The notes beneath the pieces were generated by a model. It was not told where the DNA came from. It searched no databases and saw nothing but the letters and a program-made list of their open reading frames with translations. Positions 13,599 through 23,712 of a stretch of DNA of 64,000 nucleotides are shown here, piece by piece. How positions within the stretch are numbered: position 1 is the first letter of the stretch; every line of letters begins with the position of its first letter. The DNA is from Amanita rubescens (Eukaryota > Basidiomycota > Agaricomycetes > Agaricales > Amanitaceae), in NCBI GenBank assembly GCA_015039365.1, contig WION01000273.1, positions 1-64,000 on the forward strand, given 5' to 3'. The translations under genes and the position numbers were made by a program.

Positions 13599-14225
13599 TC
13601 AGTAACCATCTCCCTCTCCCCCTTCTCTAGAAAAGCCTTGTTGGTCATAAAGCACCTGAGCTTTAACCTCATCTCGATGCCTTTTCCCATCCGCCTCCGA
13701 TTGACAATAAGGTTCTAGTAGATGGTAGTCGACTTGCCGAAGGGGCACATCATCCTCTGTGTCAAGGTCCTACGGAACTGACAATCAATCTCAGGCCCTC
13801 CAAAGACAGAGTGGAACGGACAATCTCGCCTAGAAGAACGACATTCTCTCCGCGGATAAGGAACAATCCGCGCCAGTCCTGCGCGAACGTATTTCCGTGA
13901 TAGATTCTTTCGTAGGTGTCTTCGAGCACGAGGTTGGCTATATCTCTGTGAGCTACGGTGTAAACGAAGGGGAAGTTGATCCCTACCAAACTGGTCGTAA
14001 GAGCGCAATACACCATGTAGCTTCCGTCCGTCGCGAAGAATTACTAGCATTTTCCCTGAGATGAAAAACACATGTCGTATACGCGAAACAAAGGGGACAG
14101 AAAGAATGGAATGGTCAGATTACGCTTTAGAATGTGTGAGTGCTGTAAGTTGATTCTAAGAAAAACGTACTGTCCACGCAATCCACCAGGGATCCTGATG
14201 TAGTAAAGGGGATCAGAGAATCCAT
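13599..14225 (-). CDS. LSM1: U6 snRNA-associated Sm-like protein LSm1
   Basis: Subunit specific to the cytoplasmic LSm1-7 ring that promotes mRNA decapping. The start at 14223-14225 gives [18 protein letters not shown]; splicing then gives [20 protein letters not shown] (Sm1 motif), [18 protein letters not shown], and [14 protein letters not shown] (Sm2 motif). The C-terminal tail after [19 protein letters not shown] is typical of LSm1. An alternative upstream ATG in another frame was rejected because it misses the LSm N-terminal block. No frame problem was seen. Confidence 0.93.
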
Positions 14226-14335
14226 GGCTAAGGCCTAAGGCACGGAGAATTGTGGAAGGAAGGAGAGATGATGCAAGGCTCGGCAAAATCCTAGTGTTTG
14301 ACTACCATATTGCAACGCTCCTACCTGGCTTGTAA

Positions 14336-14426
14336 GCTGGAATGGCCGAGTCGTTAAGGCGAGTGATTTGAATTTCTCATTATCACTTGGTGTTTCACCG
14401 CGTAGGTTCAAATCCTGCTTCCAGCG
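14336..14426 (+). tRNA. tRNA-Ser (anticodon UGA) with a 9-nt intron
   Basis: The acceptor arms GCTGGAA and TTCCAGC pair perfectly. A D-arm GCCGAGTCGTTAAGGC is followed by the anticodon arm AGTGA...TCACT, with TTTGAA giving anticodon TGA. The 16-nt space between stem halves leaves about 9 bases for an intron after position 37. The long variable arm TGGTGTTTCACC identifies class II, and the T-arm is GTAGG TTCAAAT CCTGC. A T-run just downstream (near 14428-14434) fits a Pol III terminator. Confidence 0.93.
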
Positions 14427-14427
14427 A

Positions 14428-14434
14428 ACTTTTT
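14428..14434 (+). terminator. RNA polymerase III terminator (T-run) of tRNA-Ser
   Basis: A run of seven T residues immediately downstream of the tRNA 3' end, the usual Pol III stop signal. Confidence 0.75.
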
Positions 14435-14715
14435 TTGAACTACACTAGTGGATAATTGTAGTAGTATATCTAACATAGTTTGCCCGTCAGGTACTTCATG
14501 CCTGCAGCTGTACCAGTAGAGACGGTCCCATCGTTGTGTGTACATGTGCAGCCACGATAGAAGTAAGCACATCAACCCCAAGTCCTGAGTTCATTATGAA
14601 CTATTCTGTCCAAAATACTCCCATTGGCCGGGCTCTGGTTTCTCCTCTAATGGTTCCCAACTGTCGTTACAATGTCGTTTGTATATGAACCAGTGGGCAA
14701 ACGTAATAGAAATAC

Positions 14716-15039
14716 TTACGCCTTCCACTCGAGCATTTTTGAAGCTAGTTTGAACTCGTCATCGGCGATGTTCAACGACTGCTCTATCTGCCCCTCCTTC
14801 AACTCCGTCTCGACTGTTGCAATATCTCCGCCCGCCTTCTGAACTATGCTAAGTTTATGGCGGGTAAGGGCTTCGACCCCCTGCCGGTACGCGGAAGTAG
14901 CAGGTAACGATCCGAGTACGGAGAGGGTATTTTCGTAGGTTTTTGTGAGTTCTGGCAGAGGATTTGGGTGAACGTGCAGCCCCGTAATACCAGTACTCTG
15001 CTTTAAGGCCTGGTAAAGGGGTCGAGTGAGGCGGAGCAT
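14716..15039 (-). CDS. NDUFA5: NADH:ubiquinone oxidoreductase (complex I) subunit NDUFA5/B13
   Basis: Accessory subunit of mitochondrial complex I. The single exon gives about 107 residues. MLRLTRPLYQALKQSTGITG is followed by LHVHPNPLPELTKTYENTL, PATSAYRQGVEALTRHKL and a C-terminal block ending ASKMLEWKA. The GLxVHPNPLPxLxxxY motif is diagnostic for the ETC_C1_NDUFA5 family. The ATG at 15037-15039 was chosen because upstream in-frame sequence does not resemble the family. It faces away from the mitoribosomal bL32m gene only 100 bases away. Confidence 0.92.
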   Translation of the reverse strand: MLRLTRPLYQALKQSTGITGLHVHPNPLPELTKTYENTLSVLGSLPATSAYRQGVEALTRHKLSIVQKAGGDIATVETELKEGQIEQSLNIADDEFKLASKMLEWKA

Positions 15040-15139
15040 GGCGCAGGCGAACGAAGATAGCGACCGCGGCGAGTCGGAACACCAAATATAGCAAACGGAA
15101 AGCGTGTGAGACTGCGATTCCTCTCCGTCACCTAGTCCT
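15040..15139. promoter_or_regulatory. Shared bidirectional promoter of NDUFA5 and MRPL32
   Basis: Exactly 100 bases separate the two outward start codons, so both genes must draw on overlapping promoter sequence and leaders. Both products are nuclear-encoded mitochondrial proteins, which suggests joint control. No specific motif was assigned. Confidence 0.6.
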
Positions 15140-15556
15140 ATGGCCACACTTGCTCTCCAGCAGTCGCGTTCATCCCTCTTCCCCTCACTTCGCAATTTTT
15201 TCCACAGAGGATTCCTTAATGTGACACTCGTGCCTTCATGGACAATACCTTCCCTGCAGTCCTTACTAGAGCTCTTCCCCCCATTCCTTCGCGCCGTTCC
15301 CAAAAAGAAGACCTCACATTCGAGGAAGGCCATGCGCAGTGCAAACAAGGGCCTGAAGGATAAAGAAAGTAATTTGCTTGTTTCCTGATATCGTCATCCC
15401 GTTGCTGAAGCTGCCTAAACTTTGGTAGATATCGTGAATTGCCCAGCTTGCGGTTCTCCTAAGCTTTCCCATCATCTATGCTCCAACTGCTACACATTTC
15501 TCAACCGAACGTGGAAATCTCGAAAAAGAGATGAATCCATTCCGGATTTGTCATAG
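15140..15556 (+). CDS. MRPL32: Mitochondrial 54S ribosomal protein bL32m
   Basis: Large-subunit mitoribosomal protein. The N terminus is rich in Ser, Leu and Arg and lacks acids, fitting a mitochondrial presequence. The conserved core starts VPKKKTSHSRKAMRSANKGL, then an intron (about 50 bases) joins KDKE to NIVNCPACGSPKLSHHLCSN, which provides the CxxC...CxxC zinc-binding residues of bL32. The end is at RKRDESIPDLS. Two exons cover the whole gene and the frame is intact. Confidence 0.9.
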
Positions 15557-15888
15557 AGGTACGCCGGTAGGATGCGAATGAAACAAGAAAGTTAAGCGGT
15601 TGGATCCAGATTACTCACCACCTGCTGTTTCCCCTTGTTCGGGAACCGTAATTCTACTGGGGGAGTCCTAGCTACGTTATCATTCAGCTAATTTATTAAA
15701 ACGAGCATGGTCATTTCTCGGTGCATTTACTATGTTATATCACGCGTCACAGTAGTTGTACACTTGTCCAGCATGTCAAGAACTACGATATCTGAAGACA
15801 GCGTGAGACCTGCATTAAATTCCTAGATCCGAAGGTCGGGTGAGCCATTGGTTTAAATTCGCGCTGGCAAGGACTTCGCCGTGTTATC
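15557..15888 (+). other. Gap between MRPL32 and thiolase genes
   Basis: No gene seen in these roughly 330 bases. They should hold the MRPL32 3' end and the thiolase promoter and leader; an upstream first thiolase exon cannot be excluded. Confidence 0.4.
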
Positions 15889-17590
15889 ATGTTTCTCACA
15901 TCTTCGCGCAGTCTCCGCCCAAAGCTAACACGAATGGCATCAACTAAGACACCGTATGGTCGCTCTGCCATCCTGCAAAGGAACCCCGGCGATGTAGTCA
16001 TTACTTTTGCCAAGCGGACTGCGGTGGGGCGAGCTAAGAAGGGTCAATTGAAAGACGCTCCTGTGGACGAGATGCTGTACGCATTGTTTAAAGTGACCGC
16101 TTTCATATCGTCCACGAGTGCCGGACTTAACGGCCCTTAGGCAGCGTTGAAGGAGACCAAGCTAAACCCATCCAAGATTGACGATATCTGCGTCGGTATG
16201 TTGACCGGTTCAATACCGTGATACCACTTGACTGACAAGCTGATCAGGAACTTGCCATCCTCCTTCCCCACTTTACATTTCAAGGGCTGCTGCTCTTGCC
16301 GCAGGCATACCCCACCATGTTCCCGTCTCGGTCGTTAATCGCCTCTGTTCGTCGGGTCTAATGGCGATCAGAAACATTGCACAGGCTATTCAGTCCGGTG
16401 AAACCTCAATTGGTATCGCAGTAGGAGCAGAGAGTATGTCATTGAAGTAAGGCATACCTATGCTCCATGACTGGATGTTCTAAAAACAAAACCTAGTCCC
16501 CGCCCCACGCCAGAGGTCGCGGAAGTCGTTTCGCAAAATGCACAAGCTCATGACTGTCTCCAGGTGAGAATATTATAAGCCTATGGGCAAAGTTATTAAA
16601 GGTGATTTCTGCCTCAAGCCTATGGGATGGACATCGGAACTGGTCGCCCAGGCGTACAAAATACCTCGCAAAACGCAAGATGAATATGCTCTAATTTCAC
16701 ATACCAGAGCTAGCACGGTAAGAGCTCATGTCGAAAGGTTTTATCACGTTGACGTCTCTTCCACAGAGTCTTGGCAAGGGCATATTCGCCGATGAGATTA
16801 TTCCTGTAGAAATTAAAGGCAAGGTTATCAATGAAGATGACACCATACGGCCAGGCGTTACTATGGAAGGCTTGACGGCTCTTAAGCCAGCTTTCCCGCA
16901 ATGGGGGGAAGCATCAACAACCGCTGGGAATGCAAGCGGTGTTGGTGATGGTGCTGCCATGTGTATCTTAACCACACGTGAGCGAGCTGAAAAAGAGGGG
17001 ATGGAAATTATCGGCAAATGGATAGGCGCTGTCGTCGTAGGTGCGATGCACTGTCTCCGTCAAAGAGGGTGTTCTCATTTGGGCGACAGGTGTGGAGCCT
17101 AAGTATATGGGGATCTCGCCTATCTATGCAGTTCCGAAAATCTTGGAACAACATGGTCTAACTAAGGAAGATATTGATATTTATGAGGTACGTGAATACA
17201 TTCCGTTACGGCGTTTGTAGTCAACTATGGAGTCACCAGATCAATGAGGCCTTCGCCTCTCAGTTCGCTTATTGCTGTGAACAGCTTCGTATTCCAATGG
17301 ACAAAATCAATCCAAAGTAAGTGCTTTATAGGATAGAAAGCAGGTTCATAAAACTATCGCAGCGGCGGCGCTATTGCTATCTCACACCCTTTGGGAATGA
17401 GTAAGTGCTTCTCTGACTTTTATGTTTTGATGCTGAACCATATGTAGCTGGCGCTCGTCAAGTCGTGACAGGACTAGCTGAACTCAGGCGCAGAAATGGT
17501 TCCCTTCTTTGTACGAGCATGTGCGTGGGTAGCGGGATGGGTGCTGCAAGCATCATCGTAAATGAAACTCGGTCTGTTCCCAAATTGTGA
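15889..17590 (+). CDS. POT1: 3-ketoacyl-CoA thiolase (peroxisomal type)
   Basis: Thiolytic last step of fatty-acid beta-oxidation. Exons give DVVITFAKRTAVGRAKKGQL, IDDICVGTCHPPSP, the active-site Cys block VNRLCSSGLMAIRNIAQAIQ, NPRPTPEVAE, QPMGWTSELVAQAYKI, GNASGVGDGAAMCILTTRER, VEPKYMGISPIYAVPKILEQ, INEAFASQFAYCC, NPNGGAIAISHPLGMTGARQ and LCTSMCVGSGMGAA. Catalytic Cys, His and the second Cys are present. Short introns include the one joining VVV to GVEPKYMG. The C terminus reads SVPKL, a weak PTS1-like tripeptide; no clear PTS2 is visible at the start used here, so an upstream exon encoding one is possible. Tail to tail with the PL8 gene, 47 bases away. Confidence 0.93.
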
Positions 17591-17637
17591 TATAGTAGCG
17601 GAACCTTTATCCCCTAAGAATGATGCATAAATTAAGG

Positions 17638-20594
17638 CTACCAAATATTTTGCGTCACGCTGCTCCCCGCTTTTCCACCGCTTGGCAGCACGATTGTGAA
17701 TGTTTCCACCAGTCCACTATCCCAGTTAGGCGATGACCATCCAATAGGGCTTACTATGAACACCAGATTAACTGTATCCAGCGTCTGCGAAGGATCTGCT
17801 ACCGTGATACTTCCTGTATCCACTCGATAGATAATGGCAATATTGCTGTCCGCCAGTATTGTAATGTCGGCCCAGCCTTCGCAAGGCGTGAAGGTAATCA
17901 TGCCACCAAAAGGTTGCCAAAATGCTGCCATGGCTATCTTGTTGTTGGAATCGTAAACGGCCGAAATTTGATCGTCGTTGCATATGATTTCGAGTTGGCT
18001 CGCAGAGGCCTTTGTCTGGAACTCGTCAAATGTTGTGTCGGGGAAAGCTGTATAAGCAACGGGCTGGGAAAGATCTTGATGTTCAAGCCATGCAGTATAA
18101 AGGTCCATAGTGTAAGGAGGCTGCGTGGACGTCCCAATCGTCGACCAGTTTCCGGTTTTCGGTCCCACTTCTAAGGACAATGTCAGGAACTCAGGATCAT
18201 CGATGACGTAGCCCACTCCGCCGTGCCAAACGTTTCGGGCATTGATGATTGTTGTGTTAAGAGTTCCTGTTGCGTTGTATGGGGTTCCATCAACAAAGAT
18301 CAAACCGTTGTGCAATCTCTGATCAAGAACCGAAAGCACGGGAGCATCGCTGGTCGAGGATATATCGCTAATCATGACGTGTTGGACATCGTCAGGAAGG
18401 AAAAACCACGCCTTCTGCCAGTGAAGAGACTTTGTGAGAGGGTTGGTATATCGCATGACTCCAAGTCCGACTGAGCCATCGGATGCACCTCCAACAAATT
18501 GTTCAACGCCGGTGGCTTTGGCGTAAGAGCAGTTTAATTTGGTCGCGCCATAGTCGACGGTGATCCCGGGGATTAGATTCCAATCCCAAGAGGCGGCTAT
18601 GTCCTCATACTCGTTTCCGATCAGATATGTGTGCAATGCACCGTCGGATAGATGGAAACCAAAAGGCTATATATATTTATCTAGCTCTGTCTTCAAACCA
18701 TAGTTCTAAACTCACGTTTGCCAAGTTAATGCATTCTGTATTTTGGGTCCTTGATGAGTACATCTTGAGCGTTGACACGTAATTACGACCACGATGAACC
18801 TTTGTATCGTCAATATAAAATAATTGACGATCCATTTGCCTATACAAACCATATAATCATTGTCATAAAACATGCGGTTCCCAGTCAAGGAGCCTGCATT
18901 GGCATTTGATACGTTTTCGGACAATTTCTTCCCGAAATCAATCAAAGTACTGGATGACCATTGTTCTCCAAGAACTTCCACCTCCGTTAGATTGATTTTG
19001 ATATCAAATGTTGCTCTTCATTCGGGTAAGTTCGTTATCCAAAATCACAATATCGGCATACATACTGAACATTATCAGCGGCGGTAAACGCAATGAATCT
19101 TCCTAGAACGGACTGGGAATATTTAGCTGATAAAAATGGTTCTGTTAATCGAACTTACAAAATCCCAGTGGTTTACACCCGTTAAAACATTGCGGTAGAT
19201 CATCCAGCGATCAGCGTCAAACAATGTCACCAACGCTGACCGGGTTTCAGCACCTGCAGTGAATTGGGTCCCACTAGTCTCAATCTCAAAGTCAAGGGCA
19301 TCATTTGCACTGTCAAAATATCAGCAAAGCCAACATTTCACAAGGACATAATGCGCTGACTAGTCCTTCCCTGCGGTCTTGTAAGATAAGGGTGACCCAA
19401 GATGCGGCGAAGAACTTACCATAGTTGCCATTATACAAGATACCGCTATGTTGCCCTTCATTCATATCACGAGTACGGTTAGAACGCAATAAATTGGCTC
19501 TTGGCTCACCGAATGTTCCATCCGGACGTATGCCGTCAGCTTGCACAGCGTCTTTAACTGTCACTTCTTGATGGACGCGTCTAAAAGCATCTGTCAGCTG
19601 AGTTACATTGATTGACAAAAGCCCTCCGTCAATCCCAATCTTGGAAACGTCAAGAATATTCGCGCCGGTCAAGTATGTAGCTTGGGATCGTTGGAAGGCA
19701 TCATATGATCGGCCTGTTATGCGAGTGCAGTTGTTGAATTGAGGCATTGTGAGAGATTCGTTGAGTAGCAGGCACGTCTGCCCAGCCAGGTTCGGTATAA
19801 GAATAACCTCAAGCGAGTGTCAGGATTATCGCTCAATTAGACAGATTTGACCTACATTAGAAAACCAGTTGGTATTCCTATTTGCGAATTCAGGTCGGTA
19901 TAAATGCCTGAAGCGCGTAGATAGCTTACCAAAGAGTGTCGTCGGGGTTAGTACAAGGGCACAGAGATGTACCACCAGAGTCCAAACAGTCCGGGTTTAC
20001 AAAGTCACGAGAAAACCAGTAATCCATGCCTAGACTAAGCGACTCTCGGATTCCCTGTTGCTTAACAAACGGGTCTGTGCCTGGCAGGCCGCCGTGCCAA
20101 GCCGCCGCCATCAACTCTGCAACCAGTGGTGTTAGCCATTGATTTTATAGGCGTGATTTGGGTCACTAACGAAGGCGTAGCCAATGATTCTGAGCAGGCC
20201 AGTTGGCACGTTGCGCCTTGCAACCTGTGGTATAGTCTACGTCTGGCCATTTGCCACTGGGGTCGAGGGTTGCGAGCCTACAACGTGTAAGCTATTATGG
20301 AGACTGAACGGTACCGAAATACACTTGCCATGTGGAAATTTGGGGGACTTGAGAGAAGTTTAGAGCACCCACGATGGAATCCAAGCGACGATTGTGAATA
20401 GTTTCAATATCTTGTAAAGTAGAAGCAATGACAGTACTTGTTGGTGAAACGAGTGTGGACGTAGGCGTAGGCGTAGTAGACCCTACAGCACTACTTGAAA
20501 TGTTAATGAAATAATTAGACCACGTCGAGCTGGGCCCCGTTATGGAAGACACGGGCGCGACCAACAGGACGCAGGCAAGGAGGACTGATCGCAT
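17638..20594 (-). CDS. Secreted polysaccharide lyase, family 8
   Basis: Family PL8 enzymes cleave acidic polysaccharides such as hyaluronate, chondroitin or xanthan by beta-elimination; the substrate here is unknown. Start ATG at 20592-20594 gives a signal peptide (MRSVLLACVLLVAPVSS). A Ser/Thr/Pro-rich linker follows, then a helical N-terminal domain (NTNWFSN). The block IRPDGTF joined by an intron to GQHSGILYNGNYG carries the conserved catalytic His and Tyr. HWDFNILGRFIAF carries the expected Arg. Beta domains start at ANPFGFHLSDGALHTYLIGN and continue through WDWNLIPGITVDYGATKL. About ten short introns are needed. A TATA-like TATAAA (minus strand) lies about 25 bases upstream of the start. 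Confidence 0.88.
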
Positions 20595-22651
20595 TAAGCG
20601 TCTAGCCTAAATCGAACTTGGCTTTATATTTCATTGCGCTTGCGTCGTGAGACTATGGATTTTTGCCTTATTAACGTTAACGTGTGCGATGCTGATGAGA
20701 CATCTTTGATGCAATTTGATGCATTGGCTTGATATTTTAGACGTTGTGGGCGATCGCAAGATGTCCGGCGCTGATCGCGCTGATGTACTCGGGAAGCGCC
20801 GCCTGCGTCGGCACCAACCTTGCTTTCAGCTTCGTCTATACCAAACCACCCAACTGATTTTTATTTTACTCGTCTACAATTGTGATTGGATAGTGATCTC
20901 CCGTTTTCCTCCACAGGCACAGGTGATTTGTATATTTAATATGCCAACAAATATCTTCTCGCAACGTTCCAATACCATCCAAACTCCAATTATATTGCAC
21001 CCAACAGAATGAGTCACCTACTCGGTAATGTGGTTGTCGAAAGGGCGATGCCTTTGTCTTTGTCTCGTCAGCTGCAGAAGAACGTGTGAGAGCATGGTAC
21101 CACAAATGATCATATGAATGTCAATCACGAGCATTCACCTACCACATCCTGTGAACCGGGTAAATTAATGGAGGAATAAAGATGACAAATGTAAGCGGCA
21201 GACCTTGGTTTCAAACATCGGCAAGCTAAAGCATAAAACAGGAAGACAATCGTCATCTTCAATTAAATATCGTCTATCGGTAGACGACACAACAACAGCT
21301 TGAAGGCATCGTGTGTTCGCATTGACACGCTTTATACCTATACGGCGCGTCTCCACCTCTTTCATCTCTTTCATACATTCATCTGCTTACCCTTTGTTAC
21401 ATGCCTCTCGCTATGCTTTACGGACCTCTTGGTAAACATTACTTCTCCCCCTCTCACCTCAGTACGAATATCCGTAACTGAGGTTACTATTACTCCTAGA
21501 CGTGTTACCGTTTAACACATCGAAGCTCATCAACGGCGATGGAGAAGTCCGAGGCGAGTTCGGCATCCGAAGGAGACCCTGGAACTAGGACGTCATAACC
21601 TCAGTGGTATACTGAGGGTTGAAGTTGCCACGGGAAGAATCGTTGAGACAGTTGGGAAGGACGTCTCCAACGACTATCATTACGGTGTCCTCACGTATAT
21701 CATTCCGCTTGGTCATCGCCTCCGAAACATGGTGAACATTAACAAGGATGTCCGGGGACGATCCGTTGGACTTCCAGGCCACAGTGGAATCGAATTCAGG
21801 GCAGGCCAAATAGTTGGATCGTGAAAGGAGACAAGAATGCTGTCAGATAGTAGCATTAAACTGCAATAAAGATTAGAGAGCGCGAGACAGAATTTCACAG
21901 AAAGGGAACATTAAAAGGCACACGGAAGACATGGCGATAATCTGGTGAGATGGACCCAAAACGACAGTTGGGAGACTTTATACGAGACGAGCGGTGGCCC
22001 AATATAATCGCGGAAGGATCGACGTGGCGAATAAGGCCAAAATGTGTAAAAAATAGGCAGGAGCTGTCATGCAACCACTGTAGTGCATTCAAGGCATGGC
22101 AGTTCGAGGATTGAAACTTAACATAACAAAGAGAGGAAACGGCAAATCAGTCAGGATGCAAGGGAGGACATAGTATATAGGGCGACAGGAGGATGGCCAT
22201 CTGTGGTGGCGGGCGCCGCGCAGAAAAATTTAAGTAATACGTCATTTGTTTATGGGTATGTACTGTTGGACACCGATCTGGCTACGGAATACGTACCCAC
22301 TAAACCTTGCTTCAGCAAGGTAATGTATAAAGTGTAACGTTGCATGTTGCCATGTGACGGCAGTGCGGCTCTAACTGGCCCACTAGAAGCGTCAACTTAC
22401 GAGAGCTCAGCGCTCAGCGCTCGTTGTCATCCAGCGTAAATTACCAAATCATAAAACACACGCATAGATTCATAGCGAACCCGCACTGCAATTTCGACGA
22501 TACTCGATATTGCCGACATCATGCAACATGTTTTACTCACGTAAGTGTATGCATCATATATTTATTTACAGCAGTGGTTGGGCAGGGATATACCGTGCCA
22601 CATTATCATCATACATCTATGGTAAACAAGTCCGTGGGTTTCTATAGATAC
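20595..22651. other. Gene-poor 2-kb region
   Basis: Only short, shifting open frames are seen. Peptides on the minus strand between 21585 and 22092 (for example around EFDSTVAWKSNGSSPDILV) could be exons of an unrecognised or decaying gene, but no frame chain or domain supports that. The region has an inverted repeat at 22305-22320 and AT-rich stretches. No tRNA or transposon ends were recognised. Confidence 0.4.
22305..22320. repeat. Perfect short inverted repeat
   Basis: CCTTGCT and AGCAAGG are perfect reverse complements separated by two bases. It lies alone in the gene-poor region, about 330 bases from the 3' end of the SUR7-like gene, and could be a protein-binding site or chance. Confidence 0.45.
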
Positions 22652-23555
22652 TCAAGCTTTAGTGGATTTTATATTCAACTTCGCAAGCGAAACGATGAGG
22701 GGAACTGCGTAGAACGCATATGCCACCCATACCACTGAAGCCACGTTAAAATCGCAACCAATATCAGAAAAAACAGACATACTTGTAAAGCCATTGCCCA
22801 AGTTCGCAATGAGGTTGGGGCCATTATGGCCTTCGGATACAATGAAATCGTTGAAATCTTGGACTGCCTTGCCAAACCACATTCGCATAATCGCAAAAGC
22901 TGTGAGTCCTGGATCGACAATGAAGTATATTCAGACTAACGCTGGGAGATATACACACCTATCATGAAACCGAGAACGCCTATCCAGGCAGAAACACGCT
23001 GGACGAGGGGTTTCTCGAGCGCCGCTGAAGCTCCTTCCCCCATTTTGTGTCGAAATGTTGTGAAAGTGAATGCAAAGAAAAAAAGAGTCGAGAAAGACAA
23101 GGCAACTGCAATGAAGACAGGTGTCGATGGCCCAGGACCAGATAACAACAGGGAGGGTGCATTCCCTGGCAGGACAGTGAGATCTAGATTCAGTGTCAGT
23201 GCCATCGTCGTCAGCAAGTACCAAGTTACATACTATATGAAGAGGACACTGTGGGCGATGTGCAGTTCAGACCTGCTGAATTATGGGGCCGGGAACACGA
23301 TCCTGCAGTTTTGTTAATCCAGCACATACTTAGCGATGCATTACTTACCAAGTGCTCCGAGAAAAACGCTTGGTCCGTCAACATTTGTTGTCTGGTTTGA
23401 AGATAATGCGGTTGAAGGAGTGACCGTAAGAAGTGCAACGCGGTCGTGTAACAGTACGACAGGAGCAAGGAATGAAAAGAGTGATAGAAGCAGGGCAGTC
23501 AATGCGAGTAAAGGGGCGAGATATAGAGTAGTTGATTTAGATAGAGCAGAAATCA
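22652..23555 (-). CDS. SUR7/PalI (Rim9)-type four-TM membrane protein
   Basis: Four hydrophobic segments fit the tetraspan SUR7/PalI family, whose members act in eisosomes or in the ambient-pH pathway. TM1 is YLAPLLALTALLLSLFSFLA close to the start (MISALSKSTT). An extracellular part contains Asn-glycosylation sites and a Cys pair (SCSRPHNSAGLNC after splicing). TM2 is PVFIAVALSFSTLFFFAF, TM3 is in WIGVLGFMIG, and TM4 is in ASVVWVAYAFYAVPLIVSL. Several short introns separate these. The ATG at 23553-23555 is chosen because it directly precedes TM1. It diverges from MPP10 with a gap of 157 bases. Confidence 0.78.
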
Positions 23556-23712
23556 TTATTATCCGCACAGCGGTGAGAGAAGAGAGAGTAGCGGGCGTAT
23601 TGCATAGTGAATGTTGAGGGCAGCTACTTATACGAATAGAAAACAAGCGCCATTGTTCTCGACTTCACAATAGTCGATCTTCGAATTCCAAATAAGGAAC
23701 AATTATCTTTGT

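Noticed and set aside
21585..22092. Possible gene on the minus strand in the gene-poor gap
   Set aside because: Peptides do not chain through plausible exon borders and match no domain I recognise.
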